The position numbers and the translations under genes are program-made. A model generated the notes under the pieces. The model saw nothing but the letters and a program-made list of their open reading frames with translations. It had not been told where the DNA came from and did not search any database. Positions 54,401 to 64,000 of a DNA stretch of 64,000 bases are shown here, piece by piece; position 1 is the first letter of the stretch; each line of letters starts with the position of its first letter. Source of the DNA: Branchiostoma lanceolatum (lineage: Eukaryota; Chordata; Leptocardii; Amphioxiformes; Branchiostomatidae); the NCBI RefSeq assembly GCF_035083965.1, contig NC_089732.1:2648883-2712882 (forward strand), given 5' to 3'.

Positions 54401-57400
54401 ATGGTGACTTCGAAGAAAAAGGTGGGTGGACCTACAAACAAGGAGAGACCCATATGATGGTTCATCTGTGACGGTAATCGACATATTCAAAGTTTTACAC
54501 GTTATTTCCGTACATAATGTAATGAAACACTCGCCAACAAGCTTTTGGTCATCATTATCATTCGCGAGCATCAGGAACTGATGCATAGCGGCTACAGACA
54601 TGCGTAGCTAGGTCACGCCAGGTTTGTCTTCTCTCGGCGTAGACCCTCCAGTCAGTTCTAGTGATCCCCAACCCTTGGAGTGTCAACTTCTTTTAAAATT
54701 TAGTTACCTTTGTATATTTCTTGAAATACGCTTTTATCTATTCGTTCCTGCGAACCCAACGGGCCCCAGTTTTGACATGAGAACCTGGCATAACTCACGT
54801 TCTGCGGTTACAAAACTTGACTGCGTCTGCTGTACGGTAGCTTTGACGGTTGGGGACGGCTTTGTAGGTGATCCCAATGTTGTGAGCGGTTTTGCTTCCT
54901 CCGTGGAAAGTTCCAAGGCTTTCGTTGTGTGGAGATCGGTGGTGGAAGAGTCACCTGTTGTGTACTTTGCAGGCTCTGTGGTCATCTGGATAACAACATT
55001 GAAGGTTATTCTTTAACAACTAGGATAAACAATCACAGCCGACGCTTCGGTGACCATCTGTCACCTTTTTCAGGGCATTTCTGACTGGTACTACCAGTAT
55101 TCTGCACTGTAGGCTAGGTGCCGCTGCTTACAATGCGTTCCAAACGTAAAGTATTGCCATGAATGCCAAATATAGAAATGTATACAAAAATGGTCACCTG
55201 TACTTCTTTGGTGGTAGCTGAAGTGGAGGTGGTCAGAGGCGCAGTTGGTGAGTGAGTAGATGTGAGCAGTGAAGTTTGGGTTTCCGCGCCTGCTGTGGTA
55301 GGGTGGACTGTTGATGTTTTTGTCGAGACAGTTTCGGGTTTTTCAGCCGTTGTAGTTTCAGAGGTTGTTGGGTTGGGAGCAGTGGCAGAAGGAATTGTGC
55401 TTGGGTAAACTGATGTTTCTGTCGAAAGAGTGTCAAGGTCTCCAGTAGTTGCAAATGTAGGTTCAGATGTTGTTGGATCAGGAGTGGTTGTCACCATCGG
55501 GATGGTTGTCGGTTTGTCTGTCATCATCGTAGTGTGTTCCATGGCGGTCGTCATCGTGGTGGAAGGAATTGTGGTAGGGTAGACTGTTGTTTCTGTCGGG
55601 AGAGTTGCAATGTTTCCTAGCGTTGTAAGCTCAGATGTTGTTGGGTCGGGAGCGGTTGTCGGCTTTGGGATGGTTGTCGGTTTGTCTGTCATCATCGTAG
55701 TGTGTTCCATGGCGGTCGTCATCGTGGTGGAAGGAATTGTGGTAGGGTAGAATGTAGTTGTTTCTGTCGGGAGAGTTTCAATGTCTCCTGTAGTTGTAGG
55801 TTCAGATGCTGTTGGGTCGGGAGAGGTTGTCGGCTTTGGGATGGTTGTTGGTTTGGCTGTCGTCATCGTCATAGTGATAGTCATCGTGGAAGAAGGGAGC
55901 TCTGTGGTGGACAAGGGAGTTTCAAGGTTTCCTGACGTTGTAAGTTCAGATGTTGTTGGGTTGGGAGCGGATGTCAGCTCCGGGATGGTAGTGTGTTCCA
56001 TAGTGGTGGTCATCGTGGTGGAAGGCATCTCTGTGGTGGAGACTAGAATGAACGATACTCGATATGGTTAATGTCGTTATTGGTAATAGTTAGTTACATC
56101 CTTCCCTCGCCTTCTGCTGCCTTCTGTAGCCTCCTTCGCAGACTTCCTATAACGGCGGCGTATATATTGGGAGGGAGGGGGGGGCTAGGTTCTCTAATGC
56201 CGGCAAGGGAGTTGTGAAGCCATATAACGGCGCTCGTCCCTCGGCTACACAACTCCCTTGGCTACACAACTCCCTTGCCGGCATTACAGAACCTTGCCTC
56301 CCCCTCCCAATATATACGCCGCCGTTATAGGAAGTCTGCGAAGGAGGCTATGCTTTCTGCCTGACTAAGTCAAGCTTCCAGCAGCCCTTCCTAGGGGAGA
56401 AGGCCCAGTCAGCCCCTGACAGCGTCACAACCTTTTCTGTTGAGTAAATGTAATGTACGAATAATTCTTACATGTATGACGTTTCTAAACATGCATACAT
56501 GTATACTTAAAGTATAACAAAGAGTTATACACTTACCTTCTATCTCTGTAGGCTAGACTTATTGACCTGTCTATGTGAAGACATACGCCTTTAAACGCCA
56601 GGAACTGTTGGCTTGGTTAAAGCATTGCGATGTATGTTTGTATGTATATATGAATTTATAGACATACCTGTTTCTTCATTTGTGTATTGTATTTGTTAAT
56701 AAGCTAGGTGACTTATGAATAATAGCTACAAACTGCATGTATTTATTGCGCTTTGTTTCCGATGCCTGCTGTTGTACTTCCTTTGCTTCCAACACTCGAA
56801 ATATGTTCTGCTAATAGTCACTCGATATTCGCGAGAAGAGTATTGCTAGATGAGCAAGGACAGAAAAGTTAGGAATAATGGGGGAAAGAGTGAAAGAAAG
56901 GTGTATTCGTGAATAATTTCACCAGATTCTGAATGGCTAAAGTTGTCTATTCGTAACCAAAGTAACATAACAGCCAATGTTTCAGTGACCGTCAGTCACC
57001 CTCTTCAGCGCAATAATGACATATCTAAAGCACTCACTTTGATCACAGTTGCCACCTTCCCAGCCGTTCTCACAACTACAAGTGTAGCTCGCTACACCGT
57101 CTGTACAGGTGCCGTGTGCACAGGGGTCAGGACTGCAGTCATCAATATCTGATGGTGGAAAAAGTACACAATTCCACAAGAATGCTTTAGTATGCTAAGT
57201 ATTTTTCACTGCTGTTTACACAAAGGGAAATAGCATATGACCTAAACATGTGTTGAGAAAGCAACAAGTACTTACTTTGATCACAGTTGCTACCTTCCCA
57301 GCCATTATCACAACTACAAGTGTAGCTCGCTACACCGTCTGTACAGGTGCCGTGTGCACAGGGGTAGGGACTGCAGTCATTGATATCTGGTAGTGAATAA

Positions 57401-60400
57401 AGTGCATGAGATTGTTTACTTTGTTTGCTTTAGAGGCAGGAGCTGGATGTCACATTTTTTGTCAATATCTATAAAAAAACATCAATATGGAATGGATATA
57501 TCCTGAGCATGAATAAAGTACTCACTTTGATCACAGTTGTCACCTTCCCAGCCGTTCTCACAACTACAAGTGTAGCTCGCTACACCGTCTGTACAGGTGC
57601 CGTGTGCACAGGGGTCAGGACTGCAGTCATCAATATCTGATGGTGGAAAAAGTACACAATTCCACAAGAATGCTTTAGTATGCTAAGTATTTTTCACTGC
57701 TGTTTACACAAAGGGAAATAGCATATGACCTAAACATGTGTTGAGAAAGCAACAAGTACTTACTTTGATCACAGTTGCTACCTTCCCAGCCATTATCACA
57801 ACTACAAGTGTAGCTCGCTACACCGTCTGTACAGGTGCCGTGTGCACAGGGGGAGGGACTGCAGTCGTCAATATCTGGAAAAATGCATATAACATTTGAT
57901 TCGACATTACTTTTGGTTAGTAGAGTCCCTATTATGAATCTAGTTAGTCTCATATAGGTAAACTATATATTCGTAGGGATAAATCATGTATCGTCTAAGC
58001 GAGTAAAAGATGAAGACTAACCACTCACTTTGATCACAGTTGTCACCTTCCCAGCCGTTCTCACAACTACAAGTGTAGCTCGCTAGACCGTCTGTACAGG
58101 TGCCGTGGAGACAGGGGTTGCCAACACAATTGTCGATGTCTGAAAGAGAATGACAATAGGGTTTACGTAGATGAAACAATAACGCGAAATGAATAAATAT
58201 GAAAGTTTCCTGCTTGTATCTTAAGCAGAAGTTGCAGCGTTGAGTCCATGCTCAAAACCAAGGTCATTTTTTGTTTTTGTTTTTCTAACATTTTATGTTT
58301 GTGCTACTTTTTCACGTAAGAGAGAATAGGGGTAAGTAAAACCAACATTTCAATTTGATTATTTCGATAGGTGTCGGCAGAATTTAGAACTGTATTGTAC
58401 TCACTGTTACTACAGTTGACTCCGCCCCAACCGTGATCACAGGTACAGGTATAACCGGCTACTGCGTCATGGCAGGTGCCGTGTGCACAGGGGTCAGGGC
58501 TGCAGTCGTCTATATCTGTATTTAGACAGATGATTATACACGCATATTAATAAAACCTTTTGTGGTGATAGCGAGACGACTTTCAGATAGGAAACATTCT
58601 GATAATGGCTAATATTAGATTATTATGAAAGCTCATCTGTGTTGGTAGTGATCATAATACAATGCTAAACTTTCTTCCAACACTAAGGTATTCACGGATC
58701 GAATTTTCAACGACCACTGTCGCCTTCCTCGCCTCCCTGAAGAAGGCGACAGTGGTCGTCGAAAATTCGATCCGTGAATACCTTAGTGTTGGAAGAAATT
58801 TTAGTATCGTATTATGCTAATATAAGATATTCAAATATTGGAAGAGTTGTCGCCGAAAAAGAATCCAAACATTATGTATGCCAGTTGCATGTTGTTTTGG
58901 TACTCTAGTAGACTAGTAGACTAGTTAGACTAATACTTAAATTTACAACATCGCATCAGTAACAAGTGAACACTGGAGAAGTAGTTTAATTAAAGAGTGC
59001 TTACTTTGATCACAGTTGTCCCCTTCCCAGCCGTTCTCACAACTACAAGTGTAACTCGCTACACTGTCTGTACAGGTGCCGTGTGCACATGGGGAGGTCG
59101 CACAGTCGTCTATGTCTGGTTATGAAGAAAGTGCATGAAATTGTTAACTTTGTTAGCTTTAAATGCAGTAGCTAAATGTAAACTTTCTACCAAAATAAAT
59201 GTATATGGTACACATAAAGATGGTAGGTTGAATGGATTTAACCTGAACATATTTAAAGCACTTACTTTGATCACAGTTGTCGCCTTCCCAGCCGTTCTCA
59301 CAACTACAGGTGTAGCTCGCCACACCGTCTGTACAGGTGCCGTGTGCACAAGGGTCGGGACTGCAGTCGTTGATATCTGATTAGAGCAAAAGAAAAGTAT
59401 GCTTTTTTTTGGTTACATTTTATAGTTTCTTAGGTTAAAAGGAAAACAGAATAGGAAAATCGTCTTTATAAAAAGGCAGTCAATGATTTGTCAACTTTGA
59501 TGATGCACGTGGCAATCTTCCTTAGTAAAGAGAATCCAGTCACATGTACACTGCATTATGTTTCAGCGACATTTAAAGATACAAAGTGCTCATTATGATA
59601 ACAGTGAACGGATTCAAAATGATATCTGATTTAAGGAAAACTGTTATCACTTACTTTGATCACAGTTGTCACCTTCCCAGCCGTTCTCACAACTACAAGT
59701 GTAGCTCGCTACACCGTCTGTACAGGTGCCGTGTGCACAGGGGTCGGGACTGCAGTCATCTATATCTGTGTAAGGAAAAATAAATGTATAAAAATGACAA
59801 GTGATCTTTTAAACAAGGAAGGGCGAGAGTAGATTTAAGAAAATATAGATGTTGAAGAAATCAATTATTACTTACTTTGATCACAGTTGTCACCCTCCCA
59901 GCCATTCTCACAACTACAAGTGTAGCTCGCTACACCGTCTGTACAGGTGCCGTGTACACAGGGGTAGGGACTGCAGTCGTCTATATCTAGGATAGACCAA
60001 ATACACTAGAAGTTGAATTCTCAATATGAATGATATTTCAGAGCGTTCGTCTATATCATTGATAGTGAGAAAAGTACACAGGAATGCTTGAGTATGGTTG
60101 GTATCATTCACTGCTGTTGATAAGAGGAGAAAATAGACTATGTGTTGCAAAAGCAAAAGGTACGCACTCTGATCGCAGTTGTCACCCTCCCAGCCGTTCT
60201 CACAACTACAAGTGTAGCTCGCTACACCGTCTGTACAGGTGCCGTGGAGACAGGAGTCGGGACTGCAGTCGTCTATATCTGGTTAGAGCAAAAGAAAATC
60301 ACGACGTTTTCCTTGTTAGCTTGTTTGTTTTCGAGATCGAAAGAAAAAAAAAAGATTAACAAAATTGTCCTCATAAAGAACGTAATAAATGTCGTATGTT

Positions 60401-63400
60401 TTAGACGTGGCAACCTTGCTTAGTTTAGCTACATTTTAACAGCATGGTAAAAGTGCAGAGATTTAAGAGGATATCTATTGAGTAAGTTGAAAAATCAACG
60501 ATTACTTACTCTGATCACAGTTGTCACCTTCCCAGCCGTTCTCACAGCTACAAGTGTAGCTCGCTACACCGTCTGTACAGGTGCCGTGGAGACAGGGGTC
60601 GGGACTGCAGTCGTCTATGTCTGTGTAAGGAAAAATAATGTATAGAAGTGATCTTCCAAACAGGAAAGGACGAAAGTAGATTTAAGAATATACAGATGTA
60701 GAAGAAATCAATGATTACTCACTTTGATCACAGTTGGCACCTTCCCAGCCGTTCTCACAACTACAAGTGTAGCTCGCTACACCGTCTGTACAGGTGCCGT
60801 GTACACAGGGGGAGGCCGCACAGTCGTCTATGTCTGTAAAATGGAAGAAAGGATATCCGAAACACAAATGAACACATAGTGTTATCACATAGGAACTTCT
60901 GATCCCGTATCACCATATACACACCACTTAGAAGCGTTCCCATATATCATGAAATACTTTGATGGAAGATTTGAGTTGTTGGAAATGGAATGACTATCTA
61001 CCTTGATCACAGTTGTCACCTTCCCAGCCGATCTCACAGCTACAAGTGTAGCTCGCTACACCGTCTGTACAGGTGCCGTGGAGACAGGAGTCGGGGCTGC
61101 AGTCGTTAATGTCTGAAATTAAGTCAGGTCCACACCGTTTAGTTTTGAAAAGTCAACCTCACACAAAAGATTTCTTTAAGCTGTGTCTATAATGCAATCT
61201 GAGAGCCACTTGATGCTGCTGATTTTGAAGATTTTTCTGAAGTACCAAATGCATAAGCCAGGGTTTGGTTGCAAAAACGAAACATTTCACTCACCTTGAT
61301 CACAGTTGTCACCTTCCCAGCCGTTCTCACAACTACAAGTGTAGCTCGCTACACCGTCTGTACAGGTGCCGTGGAGACAGGGGTTGCCAACACAGTTGTC
61401 GATGTCTGAAAGAGAATGACAATAGGGTTTACGTAGATGAAACAATACCGCGAAATGAATAAATATGAAAGTTTCCTGCTTGTATCTTAAGCAGAAGTTG
61501 CAGCTTTGGGTCCCTGCTCAAAACCAAGGTCCGTTTTACTTTTTTTTTGGTAACATTTCCTGTTTGTGCTACTTTTTTACGTAGAAGAGATTGGGGGTAA
61601 GTAACACTTACATTTTAACTTAATCATTTCGTTAGGTGTCGGCATCAAAATCTTTACTGTACTCACTGTTACTACAGTTGACTCCGCCCCAACCGTGGTC
61701 ACAGGTGCAGGTATAGACTGCTACTCCATCGACACAGGTGCCGTACACACAGGGGTCGGGACTGCAATCGTCTGTATCTGGTGTAGGAGAATGAATTGAA
61801 AATGACGACAAAGTGACTTTCCAATTAACATTTACAACGAGGCACCAACATGTTATATTCATGGACATGAAGCATACCACTTTTACTAACGGAGAGTTAG
61901 AGTTTGTGATTCCCTTTTAAAATCTGCCATTTGCTGAACCCAACGTTTGAAAGTACTCACTCTGATCACAGTTGAGACCTTCCCAGCCGTTCTCACAGCT
62001 ACAAGTGTAGCTCGCTACACCGTCTGTACAGGTGCCGTGTGCACAGGGGTCGGGACTGCAGTCGTCAATATCTGATTATAGCAAAACAAATATAGTGATG
62101 TTTTGTTTCTTAGATTCATTGTTTTCTATAAAGATAGTATAATGAAGAAGAAAGTTCTCTTCGTAAAGCTGGTAGTAAATATTTTGTCAACCTTGACGGT
62201 ACACTTGGAAATCTTACTTAGTGAAGAGAAACCAGTCACATTTCCACTACATTGTGTTTTACTTACATCTGAAGAGACAAGACTAGTGCTCAGTATGATA
62301 GAAGTTAGTAGATTTAACAGAATATCTAAGTTGAAATAAGGAACAATTTTACTCACTTTGATCACAGTTGATGCCATCCCAGCCGTTCTCACAACTACAA
62401 GTGTAGCTCGCTACACCGTCTGTACAGGTGCCGTGTGCACAGGGGTCGGGACTACAGTCGTCTATGTCTGGTTATGAAGAAAATGCAAGTTTTGAGATTG
62501 CTAACTTTGTCAGCTTTTAATGTACGCAGCAGATGTCAAATAAATGGATCTATTTGACCTGAACATGTTTAGAGTACTTACTTTGGTCACAGTTGAGACC
62601 TTCCCAGCTGTTCTCACAACTACAAGTGTAGCTCGCTACATCGTCTGTACAGGTGCCGTGGGTACAGGGGGAGGTCGCACAGTCGTCAATATCTGAAAAT
62701 ATGTATAACAAATCATATCAGCCTAACATCAGTTTTGAAACCTAAAGTCTCCGTATCTTTCATTGAGATATCTTGTAGCATATACCTAAGAAGTTGTAGC
62801 ATGCCTTCAAACGATCACTTACCTTGATCACAGTCGAGACCTTCCCAGCCGTTCTCACAACTACAAGTGTAGCTCGCTACACCGTCTGTACAGGTGCCGT
62901 GGAGACAGGGCGAGGCGGCACACTCGTCAATGTCTGTGAAATGGAAGAAAGGAAACACAAATGAACACATAGTGTTATCACTTAGGAACTTCTGATCCCG
63001 TATCACCATATGCACACCACTTAGAAGCGTTCCCATATATCATGAAATACTTTGATGGAAAATTTGAGTTGTTGGAAATGGAATGACAATTTACCTTGAT
63101 CACAGTCGAGACCTTCCCAGCCGTTCTCACAACTACAAGTGTAGCTCGCTACACCGTCTGTACAGGTGCCATGGAGACAGGGGTCGGGACTGCAGTCGTC
63201 TATATCTAGAAGAGGGAAACTTGGTATAGTTTTGAAGAAGCCCGTCCATTTGAGTAAAATACTGTTTTGAGGGGGAAGCACGATGGGCATTAGGAAATTG
63301 CGCAACAGTGTAAGGCTTGATCATATGGATGACATATGCAGATACTATATTAATGGTCTTCATGTGTATGATATTGATCACTTACTTTGATCACAGTCAC

Positions 63401-64000
63401 CACCCTCCCAGCCGTTCTCACAGCTACAAGTGTAGCTCGCTACACCGTCTGTACAGGTGCCGTGGAGACAGGGGTCGGGACTGCAGTCGTCTATGTCTGA
63501 TGGCGTGAAAAATACACAATAATGATTTAGTATACTTATATATATATATATATATATTTATATATAGTACCATTCACTGCTACTTAGACGAAGAGAAAAT
63601 ATCATATGACCTAAAGGCAATGAGTACTTACTCTGATCACAGTTGCCACCTTCCCAGCCGTTCTCACAACTACAAGTGTAGCTCGCTACACCGTCTGTAC
63701 AGGTGCCGTGGAGACAGGGGTTGGGACTGCAGTCGTCAATATCTGAAAAAAAGACGAGCAAGTAACAAAATATGAAATTAACAAGCTAGCATCTTATGCA
63801 GAATCTACTGCTATGATTACCTTCTCAAAAGTAATACCTTTATAGGCCTTCCATAATCAATGTCATTGCTATTGTCCTGCCACAAGCAACTAGATTTGTA
63901 GGGATATAATATACCTTCAATAAGTGAGTTTAAGAATAAACACTTACTCTGATCACAGTTGTCCCCTTCCCAGCCGTTCTCACAACTACAAGTGTAGCTC
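51428..64000 (-). CDS. Gene A: EGF-repeat, mucin-like, SEA-domain membrane protein (3' part)
   Basis: The gene runs from beyond the right edge to the stop at 51430-51428. Exons: 24 EGF exons (64000-57038), mucin-like 56042-55198, 54985-54799, SEA 54431-54319 and 53999-53788, transmembrane 53339-53187, cytoplasmic 52403-52311, 51942-51901 and 51512-51428. All joints keep frame. The order EGF, Thr/Pro-rich stalk, SEA, TM and short tail is that of transmembrane mucins (MUC3/12/17-like) and related adhesion proteins; a barrier or adhesion role at the cell surface is inferred. The N-terminus and signal peptide are outside the window. The EGF exons are 111 nt and phase 1-1, so repeat number can change without frame loss. 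The unbroken frame suggests an active gene. Confidence 0.88.
51556..51660. repeat. Dispersed repeat fragment, copy 2 of 2
   Basis: Partner of 2105-2205, preceded by an ATTCATTC/TTTATTTA-rich stretch (51537-51585). It lies in a gene A intron. Confidence 0.35.
52153..52264. mobile_element. MULE-like MITE with 9-bp target duplication
   Basis: TAGTCTCCAAGCAGACC and inverted TAGTCTCCAATCAGACC form the ends. Flanks GTGCACAAA (52144-52152) and GTGTACAAA (52265-52273) agree at 8 of 9 positions. It lies in a gene A intron. Confidence 0.85.
53187..53339 (-). other. Gene A transmembrane exon
   Basis: It encodes an extracellular [16 protein letters not shown] linker with two Cys, then [20 protein letters not shown] and TVCLVL as a single membrane helix, then RRRR as a stop-transfer cluster. 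It begins in phase 2 from the SEA exon. Confidence 0.88.
53788..54431 (-). other. Gene A SEA domain
   Basis: Exons 54431-54319 and 53999-53788 give [20 protein letters not shown] ... [20 protein letters not shown] ... [15 protein letters not shown]. This fits the SEA fold, and GSVIA stands at the place of the G-SVVV autoproteolysis site of MUC1-type SEA domains, so the protein may be cleaved into two associated chains. Cleavage is inferred. Confidence 0.82.
54799..56042 (-). other. Gene A mucin-like Thr/Pro-rich exons
   Basis: Exon 56042-55198 (281 codons) and exon 54985-54799 are made almost entirely of Thr, Ser, Pro and Glu. Within the first, a unit of 168 bp (56 residues, including [19 protein letters not shown]) is repeated in tandem at about 55480-55820, with weaker copies on both sides. 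This is a typical O-glycosylation domain, and its length probably varies between alleles. Confidence 0.88.
56127..56350. mobile_element. MULE-like MITE with 9-bp target duplication
   Basis: TAGCCTCCTTCGCAGACTTCC and its exact complement form the ends, with long arms (ATAACGGCGGCGTATATATT). Flanks TGCCTTCTG (56118-56126) and TGCTTTCTG (56351-56359) agree at 8 of 9 positions. The termini match 43419-43630. It lies in the gene A intron between the EGF array and the mucin exon. Confidence 0.88.
58653..58816. repeat. Near-perfect palindrome, about 72-bp arms
   Basis: CATAATACAATGCTAAAC ... CTAAGGTATTCACGGATCG ... GACCACTGTCGCCTTC is followed after a short loop by its complement. It is a hairpin-type MITE or recent inverted duplication in a gene A intron. 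No target duplication is obvious. Confidence 0.8.
63537..63563. repeat. (TA)n microsatellite
   Basis: An uninterrupted TA run in a gene A intron. Confidence 0.85.

Larger units (their letters stand above)
57038..64000 (-). repeat. Gene A array of 24 EGF exons
   Basis: Each exon is 111 nt (one EGF domain of 37 residues, phase 1-1). Low ends: 57038, 57276, 57526, 57764, 58029, 58405, 59005, 59266, 59655, 59876, 60168, 60510, 60723, 61002, 61295, 61667, 61961, 62357, 62582, 62823, 63095, 63386, 63632 and 63948 (the last cut by the edge). The consensus is [24 protein letters not shown] followed by [13 protein letters not shown]. Domains at 58405 and 61667 form a separate subtype ([13 protein letters not shown]). 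Intron pieces are shared between distant exons, which records nested block duplications. Confidence 0.92.

Noticed and set aside
54624-56071. Plus-strand frames of Val/Gly-rich and Cys-rich sequence
   Set aside because: They are complements of the Thr/Pro-rich mucin exons of gene A.

Overview
The window looks like nuclear DNA of an invertebrate deuterostome, most likely a cephalochordate (amphioxus, Branchiostoma). The reasons are intron-rich genes with GT-AG and some GC-AG introns, secreted and membrane proteins built from EGF, sushi, VWD and SEA modules, a glycine tRNA almost identical to the vertebrate one, tRNA-derived SINEs, and very many short inverted-repeat DNA elements. I found no viral or retroviral remnants, no CRISPR array and no bacterial-type gene. 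The species call is an inference from gene content.

Layout. 1-33 (-) is probably the cut-off first exon of a PLAAT-type (HRASLS/LRAT-like) lipid acyltransferase gene. 1394-6907 (+) is an eight-exon FMN-dependent 2-hydroxyacid oxidase (HAO family) of 371 residues with altered substrate-binding residues. 7464-8193 (-) and 9987-11329 (-) are two complete three-exon PLAAT genes, and a third lies at 47601-50003 (-). All three have a central exon of exactly 207 nt. 11363-12784 is a fold-back-like transposon whose paralogous empty site is near position 40-80. 13535-14038 is a large tetranucleotide satellite, followed by tRNA-Gly(GCC) at 14126-14196.

16966-38372 (-) is a large secreted mosaic gene (gene B). 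It encodes a signal peptide, two sushi domains, six calcium-binding EGF domains, four VWD-C8-TIL-VWC modules like those of IgGFc-binding protein and zonadhesin, two more EGF domains and an unrecognised Cys-containing C-terminal region. The four VWD modules sit in near-identical 2.4-kb tandem units that alternate A-B-A-B. The EGF exons sit in near-identical 509-bp units that use GC splice donors.

51428-64000 (-) is the 3' part of a membrane mucin-like gene (gene A). It has at least 24 EGF exons of 111 nt each, a Thr/Pro-rich tandem-repeat exon, a SEA domain with a G-SVIA cleavage-type motif, one transmembrane helix and a short cytoplasmic tail with an NPLY motif. The gene continues beyond the right edge. 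Genes A and B look like extracellular or mucosal-surface proteins, but nothing in the sequence ties them to the PLAAT or HAO enzymes beyond linkage.

The spaces between are rich in non-autonomous DNA transposons. Six short elements begin with a TAG/TAT/TAA-type terminus, end in its inverse, and are each flanked by a 9-bp target duplication, which points to a Mutator-like (MULE) source. One hAT-like element has an 8-bp duplication. Exon coordinates were worked out by hand from frames and splice sites and may be off by a few bases at weak sites.
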